Source of the DNA: Chrysopilus asiliformis
Taxonomy: Eukaryota > Arthropoda > Insecta > Diptera > Rhagionidae
NCBI GenBank assembly: GCA_964034945.1
Contig: OZ035962.1
Coordinates: 19,839,030-19,903,029, forward strand
Direction of reading: 5' to 3'
DNA length: 64,000 nucleotides
Below the pieces are notes generated by a model that was not told the DNA's origin, searched no databases, and was given only the letters and a program-made list of their open reading frames with translations. The stretch's first letter is position 1, and each line of letters begins with the position of its first letter. Made by a program: the position numbers and the translations under genes. Shown here one piece after another: positions 47,036 through 57,026 of the stretch.

Positions 47036-47500
47036 GCGCGGATTGCGGGCGCACGGATTGAGCTAGAGACTTGAAATTTTGCGTGGATCCGTTTTTCGTA
47101 AAATGCGAGGCTAAGTTCGTTAATGGGCAAAAATGGACCATTAGGGGGGGTACCCCCCATACGAACGAAATCGTTTTTTGTGAATATCTCGAAAACGGTG
47201 CATCTTATCAAAAAAGTGCAAGAACAAAAGTTATTTAGAATATAATTCTACATAAAACTCCCATACATGAAAATCCAATTGGAATAAATTTTAAAAAATC
47301 TTATTGGAAAGTTTGACTTCAAAGTGGAATTTCAGTACAACTGTTCAAATTTTGATACGAATATCACCATACGGGTCTCCAATGATTGCCAGATAGGCAA
47401 TTATAGCTTTTGTTATGTTTTAAATAAACATTTCGCCTGTCATCATATAGAGTACTTGACGATTGGCAATTGTAGCTTTTTTCATGTTTTTAAATATGAA
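46278..47500 (+). repeat. Family A' copy interrupted by family A
   Basis: A' sequence runs 46278-46857 with three tandem modules at about 147-bp spacing (GAAAAATTTATAAAGG at about 46450 and 46741, a diverged copy between). It resumes at 47418 with AAATAAACATTTCGCCTGTC and ends CAATTGTAGCTTTTTTCATG. A family A element occupies 46858-47417. The GTCY block is replaced by a pyrimidine-rich leader. Confidence 0.82.
46858..47417 (+). mobile_element. Full-length family A element (DINE-1-like)
   Basis: Features in order: 5' ATACCCGTATGGTGAAACC with GGGTATATTAA just inside; CCGTTTGTAACGCCAAGATC; a (GTCY)n block (about 46990-47033); the GAGCTAGAGACTTGAAATTT box; CGAAAACGGTGCATCTTATC; inverted subterminal CACCATACGGGT; a diverged terminal hairpin (GATTGCCAGATAGGCAATT); TTTTGTTATG. 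It is bounded by T runs and has no coding capacity. The layout matches Helentron-associated INE-1/DINE-1 elements (established structure); membership here is an inference. Confidence 0.82.
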
Positions 47501-47646
47501 GTACCTCACCGATTGCCCGGTTTTTTTTTTGTTTTGTAGAAAAGGGATTAAGGATTTTTCGGGAAAAATGTTAGTGCTACGGAACCGTTAAGTTACCGTT
47601 ATAATTTTTAAAAAACAAAAAATATTTTTTCTAGCGACTCCTTATA

Positions 47647-47894
47647 CAGTAAACCCTCCAACTGAGTGGTTTTTAACTGCGCGGTTTCGCTACTGCGCGG
47701 TTAAATTTTTAATACCAAAATTTCGAACTGCACGGTATAGATTTCGCAGCTGCGCAGTTTTTTTATAATTTTCGTTTAAAAAAAACATGTTCCTACCACC
47801 AAAATTTCATACAAAGTAAGGTTCACAGTGCGCGGTTTCGGTTTGCGAGCTCTTTTTATGGAACGTATCTACCGCGCAGTTCAAGGGATTACTG
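47647..47894. mobile_element. pogo/Tigger-like MITE, TA duplication
   Basis: 248 bp, TA on both sides (47645-47646, 47895-47896). Ends CAGTAAACCCTCCAACTGAG and, reversed, CAGTAATCCCTTGAACTGCG. Subterminal 'AACTGCGCGGT' repeats lie in both halves, probable transposase sites. Confidence 0.82.
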
Positions 47895-48063
47895 TATCTG
47901 CTTATTTATTTTTCTTTTTTTTTTTGAAAACTAGGCCTTTTAACGAACAGAATGCGATTCCTTTCATCAAAATCCGTTAACTCGTTACGGAGCTATGGTG
48001 TGCTGCTTAGACAGGTTTTCGACCTATCCAGGGTCCAGCATATACATGTTTCACTGCACCGTA

Positions 48064-48186
48064 GACTCGCGATTATGTGAACACTCTATTATATGAACAG
48101 TTGTATAAAATGCATAGAAAATATTTGAGATTAAATACTCTGTTACATGAACAGTTTAAAATTTCATGTTCATATAATCGCGAGTG
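48064..48186. mobile_element. TA-flanked MITE, ACTCGCGATTAT ends
   Basis: 123 bp, TA flanks (48062-48063, 48187-48188). Ends GACTCGCGATTATGTGAACA and CACTCGCGATTATATGAACA (reversed). Interior TATATGAACAGTT / TACATGAACAGTTT repeats. pogo-like by analogy. Confidence 0.8.
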
Positions 48187-48189
48187 TAC

Positions 48190-49197
48190 TATTAGTATAT
48201 TTTTTTTTTTCAAAAGCGTTGGTAAGCTATATATTTAAATTAAAAGTTTGCTAAACATCTAAACCGCATTACGGAATACAGCGCGTAAAGAAACAGTTTA
48301 TCATATAAAATATTACTCCAGATACTTATGCTCAAGTTCCCCTACCATAATGTTTTCACTAAATTAAACTATGCAAACTGACTACACATAATATATTAAG
48401 GACTTTTATTACGGAAGTACAACTTTTCTCTTGCGCATTCAGCGAGAGGCGTTTAACTTCTGAAAACATCTTTTAGAACAGTTTCTTAAAGCACATTCGC
48501 CTTGTGCCTATTGGAATTTTTGCAGGCTTAACTCATTCTTCCTGAATTTTGTTTTTTAGTTTAAAATTTACCAAAAAGCCGAATGTATAAGTAATTAATT
48601 TTATAACACATCTGGCGAGGAAATGTGGTTTCAACGATTTAAAGGCTCCTATGATAAATTATATTATTTTGTATCGCTATCACGGCTGTTTAAGTTGGGT
48701 GCTATTGATTGCTTTTTGCGGTCTTATAATATTTTTTTTATGTTTCGATGAAAATAATATAATGGCGAAAATCATTTAATCATTTTCTTGCTTCTCGGAA
48801 TAAGTCAATTTAACATATAGAAAATTGTTTCTGGCATATATGAAGGAATTCAAATTTATCCGTCCATAATTAGGGTGTGATGAAATTTCTACTGTATTCG
48901 TTTTTTCAAACAAAAAGTTCTAGACAAAAAAATCATTTGTAGGTACTTTGAAAACTAAAGACAGCAGCATATCTTACAAGATTGATTGTCTATAGGATCA
49001 TTGGTATTTAAAAATTTTAAGAGATCATATGAAGTTTTAGTATAACTTCCGTATGACAGATTTGGCGTCTCCTTGGTATTACCTCGCGTATCCCAAATTG
49101 AAAAACACTGATCAAAAACTAAAAGCTATTTATGATTGTAGTTTTTGTACTTTACATTTTTATGCAGTAAATTTACATTGTTTTCAGATTCAGATTA
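48190..49197. other. Gap without recognised features
   Basis: AT-rich; no gene or repeat family identified. Confidence 0.4.
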
Positions 49198-49677
49198 GAT
49201 TTGCCTTACCGTTTGTAACGCCAAGATCCCGTCATCACAAAAAAAAATGAATTTAGCATGTCCGTCCGTCCGTCTGTCCGTCTATCCATCCGTCTGTGGC
49301 GCGGATTGCATGCGCACGGATTGAGCTACAGACTTGAAATTTTGCGCAGATCCGTTTTTCGTGAAATTCGAGGCTAGGTTCGTTCATGGGCAAAAATGGA
49401 GCATTAGGGTGGGGGGAGGGTACCCCCCATACGAACGAAAATATTTTTTACGAATATCTCAAAAACGGTGCATTGTATCAAAAAATTGCAAGAACAAAAG
49501 TTATTTAGGATATGATTCTACATAAAACTCCCATACATACAAATCCAATTGGAATAAATTTTAAAAAATCTTATTGGAACATTTGACTTCAAAATGGAAT
49601 TTTGATACAACTGTTCGCCGTTCACTTAAATCACCATATTTCAATAATTGCCAGATTAGCAATTATAGCTTTTGTTA
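49198..49677 (+). repeat. Family A copy, 5'-truncated
   Basis: Starts at TTTGCCTTACCGTTTGTAAC, so it lacks the TATACCCG terminus. It has a GTCY block (49260-49293), the box, and a diverged subterminal region. The 3' hairpin (ATTGCCAGATTAGCAAT, one mismatch) is followed by TTTTGTTATG. Confidence 0.8.
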
Positions 49678-49893
49678 TGTTTTAATATGCGATATTTTAA
49701 TTTTTTTGCGTATACCTGCTGAAATCGCAACCAATTTTGATGTTTGAGCACCTTTGGACGATTGGTCTTAGATTTTTCTGAAATTTCGCCTATAGGTAAA
49801 ATTTGGGAATTTACAAATAATTTAATTGATTTTTTAAAATAAAATTTAAAACGCAAATTTTTTTTTTAAAATTTTGAACTGCCCGGACGGTAA

Positions 49894-50110
49894 TCTATAT
49901 ACATAAAAGCCAAACACCGATCACTCACTTATCATAACATCTCACGAACCACTAAACCGATTGCTATGAATTGTGCACACAGAACCTTTCGCTAAGAAAA
50001 GGTTTTTCAAAATTCCACCACTAAGGAAACGAGGGGTGGGTAAGGGATTGATGTTATGAAGCACTGATGTTTGCCATGACGCCTGCCTGCTAAGAGGCTG
50101 AAAAATGTTA
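49894..50110 (+). repeat. Helitron-like 5' end
   Basis: After an A, TCTATATACATAAAAGCC is followed by CACTCACTTATC, then AACCACTAAACCGATTGCTA. This is the layout of other insect Helitron 5' ends, and of copies 1-3 here in sense but not in sequence. No 3' CTAG terminus was found. Confidence 0.45.
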
Positions 50111-50164
50111 TTCGGGGGTTTTCGGATACGCTGATTACGAATCTGGCAAGGAAATTTCAAAATT

Positions 50165-50760
50165 CCAAATGGAAGGTCCTGTAAGGATAACGCAAGTATC
50201 CTTTTTCTCAATTTTCCTCAGAAAAACTAGCATATCAATTTTCCTCAGAAAAACTAGCAGTTCATTCGCTGAACACGAATCTGGTGTTGAAAGTTCAAAA
50301 TTCGAAACAAAACTTTTGATTTCCGCATGTCCGTCTTTCTGTCTGTCTGTCTGTCTGTCCGTCCGTATGTCTGTCCGTATGTCCTTCTGTTCGTCCGTGA
50401 ACACCATAATTTTCGAAAGAATTGATCTAGAGATCTAAAATTTTGTATAGTTACGTTTCTCGTAACTAGCCAGGCTAAATTCTTGAATGGGCAAAATCGA
50501 ACCATTTCTTGCCCTCACTCCCATACAAACGGAACAGTTTTTTGCAATTTTATCGAGAACGGTGAGTCATATTGAAAAATTTATTAAGGTAAAATGTGTT
50601 TAGAATAGGATTTTACATAACTCATTCATACATCAAAATCCAATCGCACCACCACTACTTCCCCCGCCTCCCATACAAATGGAATACCTTTTTCACGTTT
50701 TCTCAAAAACTGTGCATCGTATCAAAAAATTTATAAAGATGAAATGTGTTTAGATACATA
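50165..50760 (+). repeat. B/A' mosaic repeat
   Basis: 50165-50260 is family B (GGTCCTGTAAGGATAACG, then a duplicated TTTTCCTCAGAAAAACTAGCA stretch). From about 50310 it is A' (GATTTCCGCATGTCCGTC, long GTCY block 50325-50398, GAACACCATAATTTTCG, tandem modules). The A' 3' end is missing. Confidence 0.7.
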
Positions 50761-52736
50761 ACTTATCCTTAAATATAGTAGAGGAAAGTCATGCGCTGTT
50801 CGCGTCAGATATTAGTGAAATTTTAGCAAACTGAGGAAATTCTAAATGAGATTTTTTAAGAATAAAAAGTAATATCAAATCATTATCAAAAATCTATGAT
50901 ACGAAATGAGTAAGTGTGTTACTACTAAATTATTTCAGATTTCAAAATTCCTCTTGAAATGCGACCAAGTTACATTTGATCATTATGCATTTTACACAGA
51001 ATTTTCCGTAATTTCTTTTTCTCGAAAAGTCGTTAATTTTTGTTTTCTGGTCTTTGTGAAAAGTTTTGTCCATTTATTTTATCGCTTAAACCTGTTTTCC
51101 CATAAATCAGTTCCGAACCATTTAACAACGACTCTCTGAACTACAAAACCAACGAACACCTATTACAATGCTCAAAACTTTCTAGTTAGGTACATTTTCC
51201 AAAACAAACAAAAAAATGTTTTGTTACAGAAATCGTTGATATATCCACATACTATCTAAATTGAGACTTTATATTTCAATGGAGATATGGTCAATTCAAA
51301 GTGTCCCATACAGAATGAGAATTTAACCAGGACCCTTTTCTAACTGCCTGAAACTTTTAGATAAAATGCTAAATTTTTCTGTAGTTGCTACATTTAATTT
51401 CTTTGCCTTTTCCGTAAACGTTGGCTGGCAGAAAAGTAATTGGTGAGGTTGGTGCAGAAAAGTTTTACCCGATTAGAAAATGTTATGCGAGTTAAATGGG
51501 AAAGGCTTTCCCTCAAGTTTATAATGTCAATTCCGCGTCAAATTAGGACAGTCAAAGTACCCATGGGAAATCTAAGACTTGAGCTTTTCCTTTTATTAAG
51601 GAACTGCTAAATTAATTTCACTACAATAAATATTCACACAAAAGGTTTGTTGTAGTCTAAGAAGAAAAAAGCAGTTCTTTTTTTTTTAAGTTTGAGATTC
51701 TAATTTGATACATGCAATCGAATTAACTGAAAAACTTTTGTAAATATTCAACATATTCCTGTAATTCTGAAACTACATAAGTTTAACTAAAATGCTAACT
51801 AAGTACTACTGAAATGTATTTAATTTAAAATCGGTTAGTTGCAAAATTCTTGAGAGCTTGAAATAACTAAAAAGTGCCATTCAAAATCTTTAAAATTGTT
51901 CCAGTAAATTTCTTTAACTTAATTTATACTTTCAAATATATGTTAGTATGGAATGAGCATTCCAGAAAATTTAAATTCCTAAAAGAGTTCCAACATAGTT
52001 CTTAGCAATGCTCTAATTGACTTGACTTTTACTTAATTATTATGTGGTAGCTAACCAAGGGATAACTCTTACAATAATCAACAAATAGTTGAGGGAATTT
52101 CAAATTGCACACTCCCCACTGGGAATGTTCGTTAGAAAACTTATTTTCCTCTATATGTTCAAACTAATTAGAACTAGTTTGGCTTTTAGTTAAACGAAAT
52201 CTCCTTTGCGTTTCTTTGTATCTTTAGGGATTTTTAGTACAAATTTTAGTTTAAAAAGTATTTTTCAATTTCACTCTAGCCTTTCACATTCCCCTTGCGT
52301 ATTTCCTTTTTTATTTCCTAGAACGTTCATAATACGGATTGGCACAGAAATGGGTCTACTGATTTAAAAAAAACCATGTTTTCGTCTCCGTAAAAATCAT
52401 TTGGAAAGAGTTATGACTATGCAGAGTTACAGACTTGAAAATTGGTATTCAGGAGTTTCTCGCATCAAAATTAAATCCCGGCCATTCCAAAAAAACTTAT
52501 ATTTCACACACCAAAATTCAAAAAGATCACTTCTTTCCCTCTCCACCGTAGAAGTTGAACAAAAAAATCGTGTAAAAAATATTTTATCAATTATGTTACT
52601 AAAATATCTGTGGGTGGAAAGGCGTGAGAATTTTAAGTTTCTGTTATAGACTATACTATTAAATTCCCTATTAAATTCCTTGGTACAATAGAACACGCTA
52701 AAATCCACAAAGTCTTTTGTCGAAATTTACTTGCAT
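50761..52736. other. 2 kb without recognised features
   Basis: AT-rich, non-repetitive by eye, no credible coding region. Confidence 0.4.
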
Positions 52737-53260
52737 TTATGCGTGTTATGCATTGAAATTTTTCCAAATGACACACCGTTTTCCAGAAAATTGCAAAAAA
52801 ACTGTTTCGTGTGCAGGGGCAAAGGAATGGTCCAATTTCGCCCGTTCAAGAATTTAGCCGAGCCATTTACGAGAAACGTAACTATACAAAATTTCAAGTC
52901 TCTAGCTCAATCCTTTCGAAAGTTTTGGTGTTCACGGACGCACAGACGGACCAGCAGATAGACGGACAGACGGACAGACGGACAGACGGACAGACGGACA
53001 GACGGACAGACGGACAGACGGACAGACGGACAGACGGACAGACGGACAGACAGACTGACAGACAGACGGACAGACAGACGGACAGACAGACGGATAGACA
53101 GACAGACGGACAGACAGACGGACAGACAGACGGACAGACAGACGGACAGACAGACGGACAGACAGACAGACGGACAGACAGACAGACAGACGGACAGTTC
53201 ATGGTGTAGTTCATTTTTGTGTCCGATGATGGGTTCGATGCGTTACAAACGGTATATTTA
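52737..53260 (-). repeat. Family A' copy with very long GTCY tract
   Basis: Minus-strand A': ACACACCGTTTTCCAGAAAA, CGCCCGTTCAAGAATTTAG, AAAATTTCAAGTCTCTAGC, CGGACGCACAGACGG, then the microsatellite, then CATTTTTGTGTCCGATGATG and GCGTTACAAACGGTA. The module half is short. The Thr-Asp-Arg-Gln frames in it are microsatellite translations. Confidence 0.8.
52937..53199 (+). repeat. ~260-bp (GACGGACA)n / (GACA)n microsatellite
   Basis: First part: near-perfect 8-bp GACGGACA units. Second part: mixed 12-16-bp combinations of GACA and GACGGACA. It is far longer than the corresponding block in other A' copies. Confidence 0.92.
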
Positions 53261-53267
53261 TATATTA

Positions 53268-53480
53268 TTGAATTGAATTATGAGTATATCCGTGAATCTG
53301 TCCGTTTTACATATCTTAAATGACTCAAGAATGCTTTGAGCTAGCAACTTGAAATTTATTGTAAATCAGTTTTGCGAAAAACGTAATTTTCTATCAACTT
53401 TTCAAAAAGTAACGGCAGCTATAACGTTTATCTGCCGTTCAGTTTTTTGAAAAAATACAGTTTTTTGGAAAATTTCACGG
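53268..53480 (+). repeat. Family D copy
   Basis: Matches 31130-31290: CTTAAATGACTCAAGAATGC, GAGCTAGCAACTTGAAAT, TTTTCTATCAACTTTT. It follows the A' copy directly. Confidence 0.62.
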
Positions 53481-54485
53481 GAAAAATGCGCTTTTGTGAA
53501 AAAAAATACTTTTAACCAAATTTGAAGAAAACAGAATTTCCTGCGTTTTTCGATTCAACGGTTTTTTAAGAATGTTTAAAAGTTCTCGAGATATTTGTGA
53601 AAATATTATTTTTTACATGTTTTTCCCGAGACTAAATATTGCAGAAAAAAGTTTTGTGTTGATCACAACTAATATTTATAAAAGTTTTCAGCTGAATTCT
53701 ATATTAATCTAAGAAAAAACATATCGTTTAGTTTTCACGAATTATAGAAAAAGTCAAATGAATTCAAATTTCCCAATGATTCTTTAAAATAATATCACGC
53801 AACCGAAATTGTTGTATGTACTGTAATTTAAAAAATTTTTAAGTGGATTATTCAGTGATTTATGAAAAAATACTCAATCAATTATTTCTATGCACTCCTC
53901 TATTCTATTTCATATGAATTCCCAATTGCTGTTGTTTAAATGACAAAAGTTTTTTTTCATTTTTGGTAGAGCGATTAGTCACTTTGAATGAGATAAATGG
54001 TCAAAATATCCAACAAAAAATGCATGTTCATGTAAAATTCGAAATACCATTAATATATTTCATAGATTTAGTGTCCACATGATGCCGCAGTTTCAAAATT
54101 AACTGTGCAAAAAAATCCATAAAACTTGACCAATTTCAGATATTTTCCAGTGCACCCAGCCTTATTCGAGATGAAACTTTTTTTCGTGCCATTTAGACTA
54201 ACTTTAAACAAATGCCTCCACCAAAAACATGCACATTTTTCCATTTGTTTGTCTACCCATATCCGGCGTTCCAAGCTATGTTGGTGGAAAAACTCCTCAA
54301 TCTAAGCATATTGTTTAAAACTTTTAGTAAAAAATTTATTACTCACTGGGACAATCTAGTAAACTTCTACCATCGAGATTGGAATAAGAGAAGTTTGCCG
54401 AAATATCATTGTGTAGTATATGTAGGTAAGTGTGGTTCTTCATTGTGACGCATGCAAAATTTTAGTAGTTGAGGTTTTTCTCCAA
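53481..54485. other. Gap without recognised features
   Basis: AT-rich; no supported gene or paired terminal repeat. Confidence 0.4.
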
Positions 54486-55032
54486 CACAATTTTTAAATT
54501 TTTAGGAAAATAGAAACAAAAAATATTTTTGTATGAACTATTTTTAAGAGCTTTTGTTTAGCTTGTATTTTTGTTTGTTTGCTTCTTTGTTTGTCTGTTT
54601 ATCTGTCAAGGTCAAATCTTGTACTCCAATTTTGACCCAATTCCACTCAGTCTGTCAAGGTCAAATCTTGTACTCCAATTTGGACCCCATTCCACTCAGT
54701 CTGTCAAGGTCAAATCTTGTACTCCAATTTTGATCCAATTCCACTCAGTCTGTCCTTGACTGTCCTTGACAGACTGAGTGGAATTGGATCAAAATTGGAG
54801 TACAAGATTTGACCTTGACAGACTGAGTGGAATGGGGTCCAAATTGGAGTACAAGATTTGACCTTGACAGACTGAGTGGAATTGGGTCAAAATTGGAGTA
54901 CAAGATTTGACCTTGACAGATAAACAGACAAACAAAGAAGCAAACAAACAAAAATACAAGCTAAACAAAAGCTCTTAAAAATAGTTCATACAAAAATATT
55001 TTTTGTTTCTATTTTCCTAAAAATTTAAAAAT

Positions 55033-55036
<4 letters not shown>
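54486..55036. repeat. 551-bp palindrome, 269-bp arms, 13-nt centre
   Basis: Left arm 54486-54754 and right arm 54768-55036 appear to be exact reverse complements by direct reading. The spacer is CTTGACTGTCCTT. Each arm holds three tandem 49-bp units (CTGTCAAGGTCAAATCTTG, ACTCCAATTTTGACCC, CCACTCAG) related to the family B 3' end. The (TA) tract begins at the right edge. Opposite-strand open frames in the arms are the same sequence read twice. Confidence 0.93.

Positions 55037-55065
<29 letters not shown>
55037..55065 (+). repeat. (TA)n microsatellite
   Basis: A perfect TA run at the right edge of the palindrome, absent from the left edge. Confidence 0.9.
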
Positions 55066-55069
<4 letters not shown>

Positions 55070-55388
55070 AACCTAACCCCAATTTCTGGTATGGAAGCTG
55101 GCTCACTTGATCATTTGACTCTGTCTTATACGAATATAATGCGAAATACCCCCATTTGAAATAGGATTCTTTCCTATAATTATAGCACCAAAGCCTATTC
55201 TAATAGTAAATACCTATTTTATTAGATCCTGTCCAATCTAAAGGGGACAGATAAATATTCGAGTTGTCGAATACACGAGATAGAAAAGTTGGAGGGGCTT
55301 GAAAATATTCGAGATACCAAGCAATTCGAATAATAAAATTCCCTGCAATTAAAAAATTTCTCCGGCACAAGTGTTAAGCCCAAAACAC

Positions 55389-55908
55389 AATTGGCCCGAC
55401 ACAATATTTACGGCGGCATTTCAGATTTTAAACTCATAGTACCTTATGCTTCTGTATACATTCAATCCGACCAACTATGTCGTCGTAAAAAGTTGAACCG
55501 AATTTAACTTTTGTCGGTCAGCTCGCCGACAAAATTTCATGGTTGATTCAAAATGAAATCTTATGCGGACGTCATAAAATCTAAATTTCGTCACTTAAAG
55601 AAAGTATTAGGAAATAGAGTTCGTATGCTGTGTTGCTTACATTCACATTCCTATTATGTATGGTAATTGGTAACAAAAGAATGTGATATCCCAAGTAGCA
55701 AAAAAGGTCGTAAAGTGGTCGTCGCAACTATACAGTCACGAAACTAAAGTCGCGACGACCACTTTGCGACCTTTTGTGCGCCTTGGGATGTGGCTCACCG
55801 TCCCATTGTCAAATTCAAATGAAAAGCAAGTGACGTTTAGAACAACAAAGTGTTCGGAACTGTATGTGGAGGACAACTTTGTCGCCGTAAATATTGTGTC
55901 GGGCCAAT
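55389..55908. mobile_element. Element with GGCCCGACACAATATTTACG ends
   Basis: Inverted ends of at least 25 bp are identical (GGCCCGACACAATATTTACG then GCG). Both are preceded by AATT, which may be a 4-bp duplication or part of the ends. It contains a second inverted-repeat element (55688-55789). Superfamily not assigned. Confidence 0.75.
55688..55789. mobile_element. Nested fold-back MITE
   Basis: ATCCCAAGTAGCAAAAAAGG on the left and, reversed, ATCCCAAGGCGCACAAAAGG on the right, both continuing through AAAGTGGTCGTCGC. About 38-bp arms around a 26-bp centre. Lies within 55389-55908. Confidence 0.75.
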
Positions 55909-56410
55909 TTCATTTCGGCCTTTAGAGTGTGGTACTAGGCAGGTACAAACTATATAAACCACGAATTCGCAAATCAGATGTGAATTATTATAGAAGACAA
56001 ATATTTGGCTTGAATTAGCAGATTCGCATAATCCTATTTGCATAGGAATGTGTCCGCCAACACTCAGGATTCGTTCTAATTTTTTTGTAGGACTGAGTTC
56101 TACATAATATTAAAGTCACTTCTACAAACAATGTGATCGATTCCATTACATAATACAGCAATGTTTCCCCCTCAGTACCGGAGTGTCTCCAGTAAAACTA
56201 GGAACGGGTGCTACTTTTGTTGAAATATGTCAATTCTTCTCTCAGCCCTATATACATAATAATGATTCCACGAAAACTAGGACTAGTTCCAATATTTATG
56301 GAAGCCTTTGCTGCAAAATGGTGTAACGAGTTCTATAATCGCTTTCCCATATTTTATAGGAACGTTTCATATGCGGATTTTTTTCCGTGTACTGGAACCG
56401 AATCTTACTG

Positions 56411-56454
56411 CACCAAAATCCTGTAATTCCACGCAGGCTTACAGGATTTTGGTG
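56411..56454. repeat. Perfect 16-bp hairpin
   Basis: CACCAAAATCCTGTAA pairs exactly with TTACAGGATTTTGGTG across 12 nt. No flanking duplication is seen. Confidence 0.75.
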
Positions 56455-56748
56455 GGATAAGATAGGTTTGCCAACTGATTTCGTCATTCACCTACTTGCT
56501 TACTCCCTGCATCGCCTGCGTCTCTTCCATCGCCAATAAGTGCCGATTCTCCATAACTCTTAATCAAATCTTTATTTTTCAGTGCAATATCTTTGAGGAA
56601 GAAATGTATGGAAAATACTTTGAGCCCTTGTTGCGGATACCTGTTTATTTTTCTCATATTCAACTCATAATAAATGAGCAAGAAGTACATAAAATAATTT
56701 AAATGTGCCAACAATCGTTAGAAATGTTGACAAATGCAAATATACCTA

Positions 56749-57024
56749 CACTCAGAAAAATGGAGGCTAACTCGACGACCTACATACGGCGTAAACGGCG
56801 TAATCGGGCAGGCGTGCGTTCGCCTGCATGTGGGCAAGTAAAACTGAGTTGACCTGTGGTCGGAGAAATTCTGAAATTAAGCCACCAGCAGGTGAAGTAG
56901 GGCATTGGGAGCTGCACGAGTTGACCTTAGATAGGTTAACTCTGACCGCTAGCTGGCTTACAGACACCTCTGTAAGGTCAGAGTTAACCTGACAAAAAAG
57001 TTGACCTGGGCATTTTTCTGAGTG
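56749..57024 (-). mobile_element. TA-flanked MITE 'M', copy 2 (inverted)
   Basis: 276 bp, TA flanks (56747-56748, 57025-57026), ends CACTCAGAAAAATG. Nearly identical, reverse-complemented, to 39143-39414: the same short reading frame is preserved with only a few changes. A recently active non-autonomous family is inferred. Confidence 0.88.
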
Positions 57025-57026
57025 TA

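Noticed and set aside
52811..53209. 132-codon frame of Thr-Asp-Arg-Gln repeats and its minus-strand Ser-Val-Cys counterpart
   Set aside because: Pure translation of a GTCY/GACA microsatellite inside an A' repeat; the same artefact recurs at 2896, 13247, 22846, 46924, 50135 and 59887.
54571..54951. Two opposite-strand frames giving the same peptide
   Set aside because: They are the two arms of a palindrome read on each strand, not two genes.
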